A stretch of 64,000 bases of DNA, taken from Hyphomicrobiaceae bacterium. GTDB lineage: Bacteria > Pseudomonadota > Alphaproteobacteria > Rhizobiales > Devosiaceae. Positions 9,554 to 18,065 of this stretch are shown in pieces. The first letter of the stretch is position 1. Each line of letters opens with the position of its first letter. The stretch lies in contig JACKJF010000003.1 in NCBI GenBank assembly GCA_020638095.1, forward strand, positions 310,001 to 374,000, read 5' to 3'. The position numbers and the translations under genes were made by a program. A model generated the notes under the pieces. It did not search any database and was not told the origin of the DNA. It was given only the letters and a program-made list of their open reading frames with translations.

Positions 9554-10645
9554 CTAGAGCCGGGCGATGATCGCCGCGCCCATTTCGTCGGTCGACACCT
9601 GCCGGCAGCCCTCCTGCATGATGTCGGCCGAGCGCAATCCCGCATCGAGAACCCCGGCAATCGCCGCCTCGACCCGGTCGGCGAGTTCGACCATGCCGAA
9701 CGAATAGCGGAGCGCCATGGCGAACGAGGCGATCATGGCGATCGGGTTGGCGACGCCCTTGCCGGCAATGTCGGGGGCCGAACCATGCACCGGCTCGTAA
9801 AGCGCCTTGCGCTTGCCGGTGACGGGGTCGGGCGCGCCGAGCGAGGCGGAGGGCAGCATGCCGAGCGATCCGGTCAGCATCGCCGCCGCGTCCGAGAGAA
9901 TGTCGCCGAAGAGATTGTCGGTCACGATCACGTCGAACTGTTTGGGATTGCGCACCAGCTGCATGGCGCAATTGTCGGCAAGAATGTGCTTGAAGGTGAT
10001 ATCGGGGTAGTCCTTGGCCACCTGATGGGCGATCTCGTCCCAGAGTACGCCCGACTTCATCACGTTCTTCTTGTCGGACGAGTGAACGAGCTTGCGGCGC
10101 GTGCCCGCCAGGTCGAACGCCACCCGGCAGATCCGGTCGATCTCGTAGCTTTCATAGACCTGCGTGTCGACGGCGCGCTTCTGCCCGTTGCCGAGATCGG
10201 TGATTTCCTTCGGCTCGCCGAAATAGACGCCGCCGGTCAGCTCGCGGACGATGAGAATATCGAGGCCCTCGACCAGCTCCCGCTTCAGCGACGACGCATC
10301 GGCAAGGGCCGGATAGCAGATGGCCGGCCTCAGATTGGCGAAAAGCTTCAGGTCCTTGCGGAGGCGCAGAAGCCCGGCTTCCGGCCGGACATCATAGGCC
10401 ACATTGTCCCATTTCGGCCCGCCGACCGCCCCGAAGATCACCGCATCGGCGGCGAGCGCCTTTTCCATGTCGGCGTCGGAAATCGCGACGCCATAGGCAT
10501 CATAGGCCGAACCGCCGACCAGCCCCGTGTCCGTCTCGAAATCGGTCAGGCCCTCGGCATTGAGATGCGCAATGAGCGTTTCGACCTCGGCCATGATTTC
10601 CGTGCCGATCCCGTCACCGGGCAAAAGGAAAAGTTTGTGCGCCAT
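9554..10645 (-). CDS. leuB: 3-isopropylmalate dehydrogenase
   Basis: It oxidises and decarboxylates 3-isopropylmalate to 2-oxoisocaproate with NAD+, the third leucine-specific step. The protein is 363 aa with the N-terminal [21 protein letters not shown] in the substrate region, the Asp-rich metal site in [14 protein letters not shown] and the nucleotide-binding [14 protein letters not shown]. leuD lies about 1 kb upstream on the same strand, separated by a GNAT and a Rid gene. leuC and leuA are not in the window. Confidence 0.97.
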   Translation of the reverse strand: MAHKLFLLPGDGIGTEIMAEVETLIAHLNAEGLTDFETDTGLVGGSAYDAYGVAISDADMEKALAADAVIFGAVGGPKWDNVAYDVRPEAGLLRLRKDLKLFANLRPAICYPALADASSLKRELVEGLDILIVRELTGGVYFGEPKEITDLGNGQKRAVDTQVYESYEIDRICRVAFDLAGTRRKLVHSSDKKNVMKSGVLWDEIAHQVAKDYPDITFKHILADNCAMQLVRNPKQFDVIVTDNLFGDILSDAAAMLTGSLGMLPSASLGAPDPVTGKRKALYEPVHGSAPDIAGKGVANPIAMIASFAMALRYSFGMVELADRVEAAIAGVLDAGLRSADIMQEGCRQVSTDEMGAAIIARL

Positions 10646-10719
10646 CGGAGCCCCGCATTTGACTGTGTGATTTCGGCGGCCTTGCTACCGGTTTGGCCGC
10701 CGCCACGCAAGCGACCGCT

Positions 10720-11148
10720 TCAGTCGAGCCGCTTTTTGAGAAAGAGCCGCGACTGGCCGTCCGGGAAATCCTCGATCTCGCCGAAGACCTGATAGCCGAG
10801 CTTTTCGTAAAAGCCCTGCGCCTGCCAGGAAAAGGTGTCGAGCCAGATACCGGTCAGCCCGATATTGCGGGCGAACCGCTCGGCCTCCTGCATCATCTTC
10901 CGCCCCAGCCCCTCGCCCCGCGCCTCCTCGGGCAGTGACAGGAACTCGACGAAAAGCCAGTCGTAGTAATAGGGGCCCCAGAGCCCGCCGACCACGTCGC
11001 CGCTCGCCGGGTCCCGCACGTAAATGGCGAAGTTGCCGCGCGGCTTTTCCGACGGCATCACCCGAAGGTTCCATTCGCGGAGGCCCTTGCGCACCTCCTC
11101 GCGCATCTCGGCAGGCGGGTCCCGATCGATCTCGAGAACAAGTGTCAC
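10720..11148 (-). CDS. GNAT family N-acetyltransferase
   Basis: A 142-aa acetyltransferase with the CoA-binding stretch LPEEARGEGLGRKMMQEAER at about residues 73-92 and a C-terminal GFYEKLGYQVFGEI typical of GNAT proteins. The substrate is unknown. The start is GTG at 11148, whose last bases form the TGA stop of the Rid gene (GTGA overlap), so translation is coupled to it. Rid proteins deal with reactive imines from amino-acid enzymes, and the pair sits inside the leucine/arginine biosynthesis run. Confidence 0.85.
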   Translation of the reverse strand: MTLVLEIDRDPPAEMREEVRKGLREWNLRVMPSEKPRGNFAIYVRDPASGDVVGGLWGPYYYDWLFVEFLSLPEEARGEGLGRKMMQEAERFARNIGLTGIWLDTFSWQAQGFYEKLGYQVFGEIEDFPDGQSRLFLKKRLD

Positions 11149-11534
11149 GAAAAATGCGCTCCGACCCGCGCCGTCACCTCGATCTCGATCTTCATCAGCG
11201 GATCGATGAGACCGGCAATGACCATGGTCGCCGCCGGGCGGATCTCGCCGAAATGGGCGCCGAGCACCGGCGTGATCGCCGCGACATGATCGGCGCTCGT
11301 CAGGTAGTAGCGGACCCGGACCACGTCCTTGAGCGTGCCCCCGGCATCGCCGAGCACCCGTGCGATCGTCTCAAGCGCATTGTGCGCCTGCTCGGCCACG
11401 TCCTCGGGCATGACCATTTTGGCATAGTCATAGCCGGTCGTGCCCGACACATAGATCATGTCGCCATCGATCACCGCCCGCGAATAGCCGAGCGTCTTCT
11501 CGAAAGGCGATCCGGTTGAAATGCGCTTGACCAT
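11145..11534 (-). CDS. Rid (YjgF/YER057c/UK114) family protein
   Basis: A 129-aa Rid-fold protein. Family members hydrolyse reactive enamines/imines made by PLP enzymes, or act in related deaminations. Visible signatures are YVSGTTGYD near residue 35, the central VRVRYYLTSADHVAA and the C-terminal MKIEIEVTA. The Arg that binds the carboxylate in RidA lies in this VRVRYYL segment. I chose the ATG at 11534 over an upstream in-frame TTG because GGA lies at the right distance. The gene overlaps the GNAT gene by four bases. Confidence 0.86.
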   Translation of the reverse strand: MVKRISTGSPFEKTLGYSRAVIDGDMIYVSGTTGYDYAKMVMPEDVAEQAHNALETIARVLGDAGGTLKDVVRVRYYLTSADHVAAITPVLGAHFGEIRPAATMVIAGLIDPLMKIEIEVTARVGAHFS

Positions 11535-11585
11535 TTTGAGTTCCAATCGAGGGATAGCGAGGCGGTGGCGATGGTCCGCTCCGGC

Positions 11586-11618
11586 ATCCTCATCCTGAGC
11601 CGGCCGAAGGGTGAGGAT
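11586..11618. repeat. REP-like palindrome between leuD and the Rid gene
   Basis: ATCCTCA and TGAGGAT arms enclose 19 bases containing a CCTGAGC...GAAGGG core. This resembles the widespread alphaproteobacterial repeat whose core reads TTCGACAAGCTCAGGATGAGG-like. A second partial core, TTCGACAAGCTGA, lies at 11646-11658. The repeat type is assigned from memory of similar elements, not from a search. Confidence 0.4.
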
Positions 11619-11684
11619 ACCGGCCGATCATCCGGCCACTTGGTTCGACAAGCTGACCATGAGGCCGGTCAAGCGAGCAGGCGA

Positions 11685-12290
11685 CTAAATCCAGGGACGG
11701 CTCTCGGCCATCTTGCTTTCAAAGCTTGCGATCTTCGGCGCTTTTTCCATCGTCAGCCCGATATCGTCGAGACCCTTGAGCAGGACTTCCTTGCGCGCCG
11801 GATCGATGTCGAAAACGATCGTGCCGCCGTCCGGTCCCTTGATCGTCTGGCTTTCGAGGTCAACGGTCAGCGTTGCATTGGCGCCGCGCTCCGCATCGTC
11901 CATCAGCTTGGCCAACTCGTCTTCGGAGACCTTGATCGGCAGGATGCCGTTCTTGAAGCAGTTATTGTAGAAAATGTCGGCGAAGCTGGTCGAGATCACG
12001 CAGCGGATGCCGAAATCGAGCAGCGCCCAGGGCGCATGCTCCCGGCTTGAGCCGCAGCCGAAATTGTCGCCCGCGACCACGATCTGGGCATTGCGATAGG
12101 CCGGCTTGTTGAGCACGAAATCCGGGTTCTCCGAACCGTCCTCGTTGTAGCGCATTTCGGCGAAAAGCGCCGTGCCGAGCCCGGTGCGCTTGATCGTCTT
12201 GAGGTACTGTTTCGGGATGATCATGTCGGTATCGACATTGATGATCGGCATCGGCGCGGCAACGCCGGTCAGGCTGGTGAACTTTTCCAT
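11685..12290 (-). CDS. leuD: 3-isopropylmalate dehydratase small subunit
   Basis: Together with LeuC it isomerises 2-isopropylmalate to 3-isopropylmalate. The protein is 201 aa, the standard bacterial length, with the swivel-domain signatures [15 protein letters not shown] near residue 18 and [17 protein letters not shown] near residue 70. The start at 12290 is preceded by GGGAGG at the right distance; an upstream in-frame codon at 12353 would add 21 unrelated residues. Its partner leuC is outside the window. argC lies upstream on the same strand. Confidence 0.97.
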   Translation of the reverse strand: MEKFTSLTGVAAPMPIINVDTDMIIPKQYLKTIKRTGLGTALFAEMRYNEDGSENPDFVLNKPAYRNAQIVVAGDNFGCGSSREHAPWALLDFGIRCVISTSFADIFYNNCFKNGILPIKVSEDELAKLMDDAERGANATLTVDLESQTIKGPDGGTIVFDIDPARKEVLLKGLDDIGLTMEKAPKIASFESKMAESRPWI

Positions 12291-12359
12291 GATCGGACCT
12301 CCCGGAATACTGGCCGCTTGATGCCGCAGCACGCGGACTTGGTCAAGCGGCAACGACGA

Positions 12360-13304
12360 TCAAAGCCCCGTCCTCGGTTCCGCCCCGATCATCAGGTTGA
12401 GGTTCTGCACCGCCGCGCCCGAAGCGCCTTTGCCGAGATTGTCGTAAACCGCGCAGATCACCCCCTGCCCGCGCCCGTCATTGCCAAAGACATGGAGATG
12501 CATCTCGTTGGTGCCGTTGAGCGCTTCGGGGTCGATCTCGTCCTTGCGGCTGACAAGGTCGAGCGGCATGACCCGCACGAAACTGTTGTCGATCTCGGCG
12601 AAATGATTGAGCAGCCTCGAGTGGATGGCCGCGACCGACGCGCCCGCCGGCATCAGCGAGAAATGAAGCGGGATCAGTTCGAGCATGCCCTTGTAGTAGT
12701 CGCCAACCGTCGGCACGAAGAGCGGCCTTTGGCTGAGCTTTGAATAAAGCTGCATCTCGGGCAGGTGCTTGTGTTCGAAGGTCAGCCCATAGGGCGTCTG
12801 TTCGCTCGCCGCTTCTCCCCTGGCCTCGTAATCGGCGATCATCGATTTACCGCCGCCTGAATAGCCCGATATCCCGGTCACGCTCAAAGGCGTCGCGGCC
12901 GGCAACAGGCCTTCTTCGACCAACGGCCGGATCGCCGCGATGACGCCCTGCGGCCAGCAGCCGGGATTGGCGACGAACCGCGCATTGGCGATCCTGTCGG
13001 TCTGTTCCCGGTCCATTTCGGCAAAGCCATAAACCCAGTTCGGATCGACCCGGAACGCCGTTGACGCATCGATGACCCGCGTCCGCGAATTCTCGATCAG
13101 CGAAACGCTTTCCTTCGCCGCCTCGTCGGGCAGGCAAAGGATCGCGACATCAGCGTCGTTCAGAAGGTCGCGCCGGGCCGCAAGGTCCTTCCGCCGCGCT
13201 TCGTCGATCGACAACAGCTCGATATCGGTACGCATGGCCAGCCGCTCGCGGATCTGCAATCCGGTCGTTCCCGCTTCGCCGTCGATAAAGACTCTGATTG
13301 CCAT
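12360..13304 (-). CDS. argC: N-acetyl-gamma-glutamyl-phosphate reductase (type 2)
   Basis: It reduces N-acetylglutamyl 5-phosphate to the semialdehyde with NADPH in arginine biosynthesis. At 314 aa it belongs to the shorter type 2 ArgC group. Visible are the N-terminal nucleotide-binding VFIDGEAGTTGLQI, the catalytic Cys in NPGCWPQGVIAAIRP (about residue 117) and SGYSGGGKSMIADYE. The start at 13304 follows GAGG. It is the first gene of the long minus-strand run and is divergent from the phosphoesterase gene. Confidence 0.96.
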   Translation of the reverse strand: MAIRVFIDGEAGTTGLQIRERLAMRTDIELLSIDEARRKDLAARRDLLNDADVAILCLPDEAAKESVSLIENSRTRVIDASTAFRVDPNWVYGFAEMDREQTDRIANARFVANPGCWPQGVIAAIRPLVEEGLLPAATPLSVTGISGYSGGGKSMIADYEARGEAASEQTPYGLTFEHKHLPEMQLYSKLSQRPLFVPTVGDYYKGMLELIPLHFSLMPAGASVAAIHSRLLNHFAEIDNSFVRVMPLDLVSRKDEIDPEALNGTNEMHLHVFGNDGRGQGVICAVYDNLGKGASGAAVQNLNLMIGAEPRTGL

Positions 13305-13456
13305 GACCCTCGACCCGATTGTCGCCTGTTCGTCGCGCAAGCGACATACACATCAAATGGAGCTTTGTCATGAACTGATCAACCGGGCGAAGGCCTTGCG
13401 GATTGCTGCTCGCCAAATCTGCGGCCCGCCGCTAGTCTCGCCCTTGGAGGGGCCTC

Positions 13457-14233
13457 ATGAAACTGCTTGCAGTCGCGGATCTGCATTATTCCCTGCGTCA
13501 GTTCGACTGGGTGATCGAGGTCGCGCCCAACTATGACATGGTCATTCTGGCCGGTGACATGCTCGACATTGCCTCGATGGTCGACCCAGCCGCCCAGATC
13601 GTCGTCATCCGCGAAATCCTGAGAAAGTTCCGCTCAAAGGCGCCGCTTCTGGTCTGCTCGGGCAATCATGACCTCGATGGCGACGAAAGCGACGGCGAAC
13701 GGCATGCCCGCTGGCTGAGAACCGTGCGATCGATGGATATTCCCGTCGACGGCGACACGCTTCACATCGACGAAACGACGCTGACCCTCTGCCCCTGGTG
13801 GGACGGCACCGCCACCCGCGACGGCATCGGGCTGCAGCTCGAAAAGGCCTCGGGCGAACGCCGCCGACACTGGATCTGGCTTTATCACGCCCCGCCGACC
13901 GATTCCCCGATCAGCTGGTCGGGCCAGCGCCATTTCGGCGATCCGGCCCTGACCGAATGGGTGACCAAATACCAGCCGGACCTGGTTTTCTGCGGGCACG
14001 TGCACGAGGCCCCGTTTCAGCGCAACGGCTCATGGATCGACCGGATCGGCAAAACCTGGCTCTTCAACGCCGGCCGGCAGATCGGCGACGTGCCGACCAG
14101 CATCTCGATCGATACCGATCTCAACAAGGCGGCCTGGTTTTCCCTGGAAGGCGCCGAGGCCGCCGATCTCGATCAACCCCTGACCCGGCCCTTGCCCGAG
14201 CTTCTCGAAAGGCCGGTCTGGCTGCCCTACTGA
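13457..14233 (+). CDS. Calcineurin-like metallophosphoesterase
   Basis: A 258-aa dinuclear-metal phosphoesterase. All the metal motifs are present in order: ADLH at the N terminus, AGDMLD near residue 34, CSGNHDLDGD near residue 71, a His in LYHAPPTD and CGHVHEAPF near residue 180. The substrate could be a nucleotide, phosphoprotein or phosphodiester and cannot be told from sequence. It has GGAGGGG shortly before the ATG. It is convergent with the cyclic-nucleotide-binding gene, whose stop is 9 bp away. Confidence 0.88.
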   Translation: MKLLAVADLHYSLRQFDWVIEVAPNYDMVILAGDMLDIASMVDPAAQIVVIREILRKFRSKAPLLVCSGNHDLDGDESDGERHARWLRTVRSMDIPVDGDTLHIDETTLTLCPWWDGTATRDGIGLQLEKASGERRRHWIWLYHAPPTDSPISWSGQRHFGDPALTEWVTKYQPDLVFCGHVHEAPFQRNGSWIDRIGKTWLFNAGRQIGDVPTSISIDTDLNKAAWFSLEGAEAADLDQPLTRPLPELLERPVWLPY

Positions 14234-14242
14234 CAGGTGGAA

Positions 14243-14737
14243 CTAAAGGCGCGGATCGTTCTTGGTCGAGGGACCGGCCGAAACCCTGGTGCCCTGCCGT
14301 TCGGTCAGCGCCGTCATCACCACATCGACCATACCAAGATGGTCGGACCGGTCGGCATATTGCGCCTTCACGTCGGCCAGATAGGTCGTCGCATCACGGA
14401 GCCGGACGGCAAGCAGGCGCGCGATGAAGACGCCGAGTTTCGGATGATCGTGCAGCAGCGCCCGCGCGTCGGCGATCTGATGGGCGCGAACCTCGGTCAC
14501 CGCCCGAACGCTCGCCGTATGCGGCCCATCGAGCAAAACCGCCATCTCGCCAAAAATCGCACCCGGCTCGCTCGCTTCTGCGACCGGCACCTCTCCTCGC
14601 AGCACCACCACTTCGCCTTCGATCAGCACATAAAGGGTATTGGTGCCCGGCCCCTCCGCCAGCAGCACCTCGCCCGGCGCAAAGGTCCGAACGGGAAAAT
14701 CAGCGCAGATGTCGAGGATCGATTGCGTGAGCGGCAT
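14243..14737 (-). CDS. Cyclic nucleotide-binding-domain protein without DNA-binding domain
   Basis: A 164-aa protein whose first 110 residues form a CRP-like cyclic nucleotide-binding domain (LYVLIEGEVVVL and FGEMAVLLDGPHTASVRA). No helix-turn-helix follows; the C-terminal 50 residues are a short helix-rich tail. In the phosphate-binding cassette the usual Arg before T-A is His, so cAMP/cGMP binding may be lost or changed. The start at 14737 is chosen because the preceding residues back to 14800 do not look like the fold. It may be a regulator acting through protein contacts (inference). Confidence 0.75.
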   Translation of the reverse strand: MPLTQSILDICADFPVRTFAPGEVLLAEGPGTNTLYVLIEGEVVVLRGEVPVAEASEPGAIFGEMAVLLDGPHTASVRAVTEVRAHQIADARALLHDHPKLGVFIARLLAVRLRDATTYLADVKAQYADRSDHLGMVDVVMTALTERQGTRVSAGPSTKNDPRL

Positions 14738-14889
14738 GCCAGATATCGCGAATTGGGTTGCACCGGCCCCGATCCTGCCCCCAAACCGCAACCCAGTCAA
14801 AGCGCAATCGCCTCGCCCGGTGCGACATGCTTGCGGCCATCGGCGGCGAATGGCAACCTGCGACGAACAGAAGCGAAAGCAGTTCGGCC

Positions 14890-15597
14890 ATGACCCCCCA
14901 CAACGAAGCTAAACCCGGCGACTATGCTGAAACCGTTCTCCTGCCCGGCGACCCCCTGCGCGCCAAATGGATCGCCGAAACCTTTTTCGAGGCACCGCGC
15001 CAGGTCAACGGCGTCAGAAACTGCCTCGGCTTCACCGGCACCTGGAAAGGCAAGCCGGTCTCGGTTCAGGCAACCGGCATGGGCCAGCCTTCGACCGCGA
15101 TCTACGTCCATGAGCTTCTCGACGTCTACAAGGTCAAAAAGCTCATCCGTGTCGGAACCGCCGGCGGGCTCAACGTCCGGGTCAAGGTCCGCGATATCGT
15201 GCTCGCCATCGCCGCCTCGACCGACAGCGCCATCAACCGCTCGTTTGATCCCTATACCTATGCGCCGTTCGCCGATTTCGATCTTTTGAACAAGGCCGCC
15301 GAACTCTCCCGCGAGCGCGGCTACAAACACCATGTCTGCGGAGTGGTTTCCTCAGACACGTTCTACGTGCCTGACGGGGTCAATTCCTATGGTGCGCTGA
15401 CAAGCCATGGTGTCATGGCCGTCGAAATGGAAGCCTCGGCAATCTACACGCTTGCCCAGCGTTTCGAGGCCAAGGCCCTTTGCATCTGCACCATTTCCGA
15501 TTGTCTTGTGACCGGCGACCAGATCGATTCCGGCGAGCGCCAGACTTCGCTCAGGGACATGGTCGAACTCGCCCTCGACACCGCCATCGCGGTCTAG
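14890..15597 (+). CDS. deoD: Purine-nucleoside phosphorylase, DeoD type
   Basis: It cleaves purine (deoxy)nucleosides with phosphate to the base and (deoxy)ribose 1-phosphate, for purine salvage. The protein is 235 aa, the standard hexameric PNP length, with LLPGDPLRAKWIAETF, the phosphate site VGTAGGLN, the substrate-binding VEMEASAIYTLA and the catalytic Asp in ISDCL. The ATG at 14890 gives the family N terminus; an upstream in-frame ATG (14758) lies antisense to the neighbouring gene and is rejected. The MerR gene is convergent downstream. Confidence 0.95.
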   Translation: MTPHNEAKPGDYAETVLLPGDPLRAKWIAETFFEAPRQVNGVRNCLGFTGTWKGKPVSVQATGMGQPSTAIYVHELLDVYKVKKLIRVGTAGGLNVRVKVRDIVLAIAASTDSAINRSFDPYTYAPFADFDLLNKAAELSRERGYKHHVCGVVSSDTFYVPDGVNSYGALTSHGVMAVEMEASAIYTLAQRFEAKALCICTISDCLVTGDQIDSGERQTSLRDMVELALDTAIAV

Positions 15598-15608
15598 GGC
15601 TCGGCCGG

Positions 15609-15983
15609 TCATTCGCCGCCGGCCGGCCCGCGATCGAGGGCCTGCCGGGTTCTCATCAGAAGGTCGAGCACCTTTCGCGCCTGCCGGATCGTCTTGCGAA
15701 GCTCCACGATCTTGTCGTCGATGAACCGGTCGGCATCGAAGCCGCCATCGCCCGCCGTTTCCGATTCCAGATGCGAAAAGAGCGTCGAAAGGTCCGCGAT
15801 GGAAAGCCCGGCCTCGCGCGCCGCAAGTATCATGTCGAGCCGCTCCACCAGTTCCTCCGGATAGTCCCGGTAGTCATTGCTTGGCTCCGGCGAGGGCCGC
15901 GAAGCGACGAGGCCATGCCGCTCGTAAAAGCGGATCGTGTCGCGGCTGAGCCCCGTCGCGCCTGCCAGTTCGCCGATGCGCAA
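15609..15983 (-). CDS. MerR-family transcriptional regulator
   Basis: A 124-aa regulator. The N-terminal winged helix reads LRIGELAGATGLSRDTIRFY and is followed by a dimerisation helix ending RKVLDLLMRTRQAL. No metal-binding cysteines are present, so it is unlikely to be a CueR/CadR-type metal sensor. The start is the TTG at 15983, eight bases from GGAGG, which gives the family-typical N terminus; an ATG at 16031 would add 16 unrelated residues. It is divergent from a zinc-ribbon gene and probably controls it. Confidence 0.85.
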   Translation of the reverse strand: MRIGELAGATGLSRDTIRFYERHGLVASRPSPEPSNDYRDYPEELVERLDMILAAREAGLSIADLSTLFSHLESETAGDGGFDADRFIDDKIVELRKTIRQARKVLDLLMRTRQALDRGPAGGE

Positions 15984-15996
15984 TCCTGTCGCCTCC

Positions 15997-16031
15997 AAAC
16001 CGTTGACTGCACTCCATGGTTTCGATAACAT
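15997..16031 (+). promoter_or_regulatory. Putative MerR operator and promoter
   Basis: AAACC (15997-16001) and GGTTT (16018-16022) form an inverted repeat 16 bases apart. They surround a TTGACT -35-like element (16003-16008), with TAACAT (16026-16031) 17 bases downstream. A dyad over the spacer of a forward promoter is the classic MerR arrangement, though MerR promoters often have 19-20 bp spacers. It lies between the MerR gene and the forward zinc-ribbon gene. Confidence 0.45.
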
Positions 16032-16082
16032 CTCCGTGCCCTTGTGACGAGGGTCAGGACGCGTTTTTCACCGGAGACCGGA

Positions 16083-16346
16083 ATGGCCAGACTGTGCCAG
16101 AGCTGTTCGATGCCGCTGGACAAGGACCCGGGCCACGGCGGCACCAACGCCGACGGCTCGCACAGCGATCTTTACTGCTCGCTTTGCTATGCGGACGGAC
16201 AATTCCGGAATCCCGAGATTCAGACGGCCAGTCAGATGCAGGATTTCTGCATCGCCCGTCTCGAAGAACAGGGCATGCCAAAAGTCATGGCCTGGCTCTT
16301 CACCCGGTCGATTCCGCGCCTCCAGCGCTGGCGCGCCGGATCGTGA
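16083..16346 (+). CDS. Zinc-ribbon domain protein
   Basis: An 87-aa protein with two CxxC pairs (Cys5/Cys8 in LCQSCSMPL and Cys32/Cys35 in YCSLCYADG), matching the small putative zinc-ribbon family found beside MerR regulators. It has no membrane segment. The role is unknown; a metal-linked or redox-linked adaptor is possible. GGAG precedes the ATG at 16083. Its TGA overlaps the GTG of the next gene (GTGA), so the two are co-translated under the putative MerR promoter. Confidence 0.78.
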   Translation: MARLCQSCSMPLDKDPGHGGTNADGSHSDLYCSLCYADGQFRNPEIQTASQMQDFCIARLEEQGMPKVMAWLFTRSIPRLQRWRAGS

Positions 16347-16990
16347 CGCCAGAAGACCTGAAGTCGGCGCTGGCCTCGGCGCTCGGCCGGCGCGACGAAA
16401 AGCCCAATATCGCGCTGGCCGAAAGGCTCGCCGCAACCGGCACGCCCGCCGATGCAGCCGCGTTGATGAATCTGCTGCGATCGGGCAGCAAAGCCGAGCG
16501 CCATGACGCCATCAAGGTCGCCTATGAATGGGCCGAACGCGACCCCCGTCTGCTGGCGCCCCATTTCGACGTGGCCCTTGGGCTCCTGCAGACCAAGGAC
16601 AATCGTATGATCTGGGGCCTGATGGCCCTGCTGAACCATCTGACACCGGTCGTGCCGGAACAGGCCGAAGCAGCACTCGACCGCATTCTTGCCGCCGCCG
16701 ACGCCTCCTCGGTCATTGCCAAGGACAATGCCATGGCCATTCTCGCCCGGCTCGTTGCCCGCCCGGACTTCGCTGAAATCGTGATTCCGGTCGCCCTGCA
16801 GCGTCTCAAATATGCCGCCGTCAACCAGACGCCCATGTATGCCGAAATGCTGGGCCCGACCATGCCCGCCCACGCCTGGCCGCATTTCGCCGCCATCGTC
16901 GAGGCCCGGCTTGCCGAAATCGGTCAGCCTGCTAAGAAGAAGCGTCTGAGCGCGGTCCTGCGCAAAGGTCCCGCCACATCGAAAGGTTGA
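16343..16990 (+). CDS. Helical-repeat (HEAT-like) protein of unknown function
   Basis: A 215-aa, alpha-helical, soluble protein. Stretches such as ALMNLLRSGSKAERHDAIKVAYEW and IWGLMALLNHLTPVVPEQ read like HEAT repeats, the architecture of scaffold or DNA-alkylation-repair-like proteins, but I see no catalytic motif. Start GTG 16343 overlaps the stop of the zinc-ribbon gene. The C terminus is basic (PAKKKRLSAVLRK). Its function is probably tied to the zinc-ribbon protein, because they form a coupled pair divergent from MerR. Confidence 0.7.
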   Translation: MTPEDLKSALASALGRRDEKPNIALAERLAATGTPADAAALMNLLRSGSKAERHDAIKVAYEWAERDPRLLAPHFDVALGLLQTKDNRMIWGLMALLNHLTPVVPEQAEAALDRILAAADASSVIAKDNAMAILARLVARPDFAEIVIPVALQRLKYAAVNQTPMYAEMLGPTMPAHAWPHFAAIVEARLAEIGQPAKKKRLSAVLRKGPATSKG

Positions 16991-17067
16991 TCCGGGTCAA
17001 GTCCCATCTTGAATTGCGGCCTAGATTTCCCAGATGCGTATGAAGGCTCCGAAGAGGAGAATGTAAC

Positions 17068-17370
17068 ATGTCCAAACTGCTGACAGATCACGACGAAATC
17101 CGTAGCTGGGCCTCTGCCCATGCCGGCAGCCCGGCGCTGATCTATGTGCCCAACGGCCATGGCGGCGACGACGTGGTGCTCAAGCTCCGGTTCGGCGTAC
17201 GCATGTTCGGCGCCGACCAGGACGAGGCGCGTGATCAGCTGGGTGGCATCGAGCCCGTCACCTGGCAGGAATGGTTCGACGCCTTCGAGGAACATCAGCT
17301 TGCCCTGCGCGTGCCGGACCAGGTCGATGGCAATCCGGCCGGCGTCTATTCCTTCGAAAAGCGCGCCTGA
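17068..17370 (+). CDS. Hypothetical protein, 100 aa
   Basis: A small soluble acidic protein (MSKLLTDHDEIRSWASAHAG...) with no signal peptide or membrane segment and no motif I recognise. GAGGAG lies upstream of the ATG at a workable distance. The gene has the same GC-rich third-position codon use as its neighbours, and the frame is closed on other strands, which supports a real gene. It sits 77 bp after the HEAT-like gene and 83 bp before the DUF4893 gene. Confidence 0.7.
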   Translation: MSKLLTDHDEIRSWASAHAGSPALIYVPNGHGGDDVVLKLRFGVRMFGADQDEARDQLGGIEPVTWQEWFDAFEEHQLALRVPDQVDGNPAGVYSFEKRA

Positions 17371-17453
17371 CCCGAGCCTTCCGCAATCTCCGGCTTGACC
17401 TTCGTCCACCCCTGCGCTGCAATGCGCCGGTTGGGTACGAGAGGATTTCCGCA

Positions 17454-18065
17454 ATGCGCAACAAATTTGCCGCCGCCGCTCTTGCCTTGGTGATTGGCCT
17501 TTCCGGTCATGCCGGTCTCGCAGCGCCCTTCGCCTGCGACGCTACTGCCCTCGTCGATGCCACCGCCGACGACGTGTCGCGCATGGACAATTTCTTCACG
17601 TCCCGCACAAGGGGCCTTGCTGCGGCCCTCGCCGCCGAAAGCAATGCCGATCAGCAGGCGGTCTCGACCCTGTTCGAATCGGGTCTCGCGCCGGTCGACG
17701 AAACCTTGCTTTCAGGCGACTATCAGTGCCGGACCATCAAGATGGGCGGCATTTCCCCGCTGGTCGTCTATTCGTGGTTCCGCTGTGAAATCCGCCCCGA
17801 GGGCGACGTCTTCACCATTCGCAAGACCACCGGTTCGCAGAACTTTTTCGGAACCCTGCGCAAACAGAACGACCTCTTCACCTATCAGGGCGCGTCGAGC
17901 TATGGCTACGAAAACGGGGTCCGGCTTTATGGCGAGGACGAGGAACGCAATCAGGTCGGCTGCCTCAGCGCCGTCACCAAGGGCAACCGCCATTTCATTC
18001 TCGAATTGCCCTTCCCGAAGTTCGAGAGCTATCACGATGTCATCGAACTCAAGCCGGTGAACTAG
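17454..18065 (+). CDS. Secreted DUF4893-family protein
   Basis: A 203-aa protein with a clear Sec signal peptide (MRNKFAAAALALVIGLSGHAGLAAP), so it is probably periplasmic. The rest, including SGDYQCRTIKMGG and YSWFRCEI, matches the DUF4893 pattern as I remember it. Cysteines at these positions could form a disulfide. The function is unknown. I chose the ATG at 17454 because it gives the signal peptide and follows AGAGG. Its stop codon abuts the RIME-like repeat. Confidence 0.78.
   Translation: MRNKFAAAALALVIGLSGHAGLAAPFACDATALVDATADDVSRMDNFFTSRTRGLAAALAAESNADQQAVSTLFESGLAPVDETLLSGDYQCRTIKMGGISPLVVYSWFRCEIRPEGDVFTIRKTTGSQNFFGTLRKQNDLFTYQGASSYGYENGVRLYGEDEERNQVGCLSAVTKGNRHFILELPFPKFESYHDVIELKPVN

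Noticed and set aside
9473..10792. 439-codon ORF opposite leuB
   Set aside because: Antisense to leuB; typical shadow composition.
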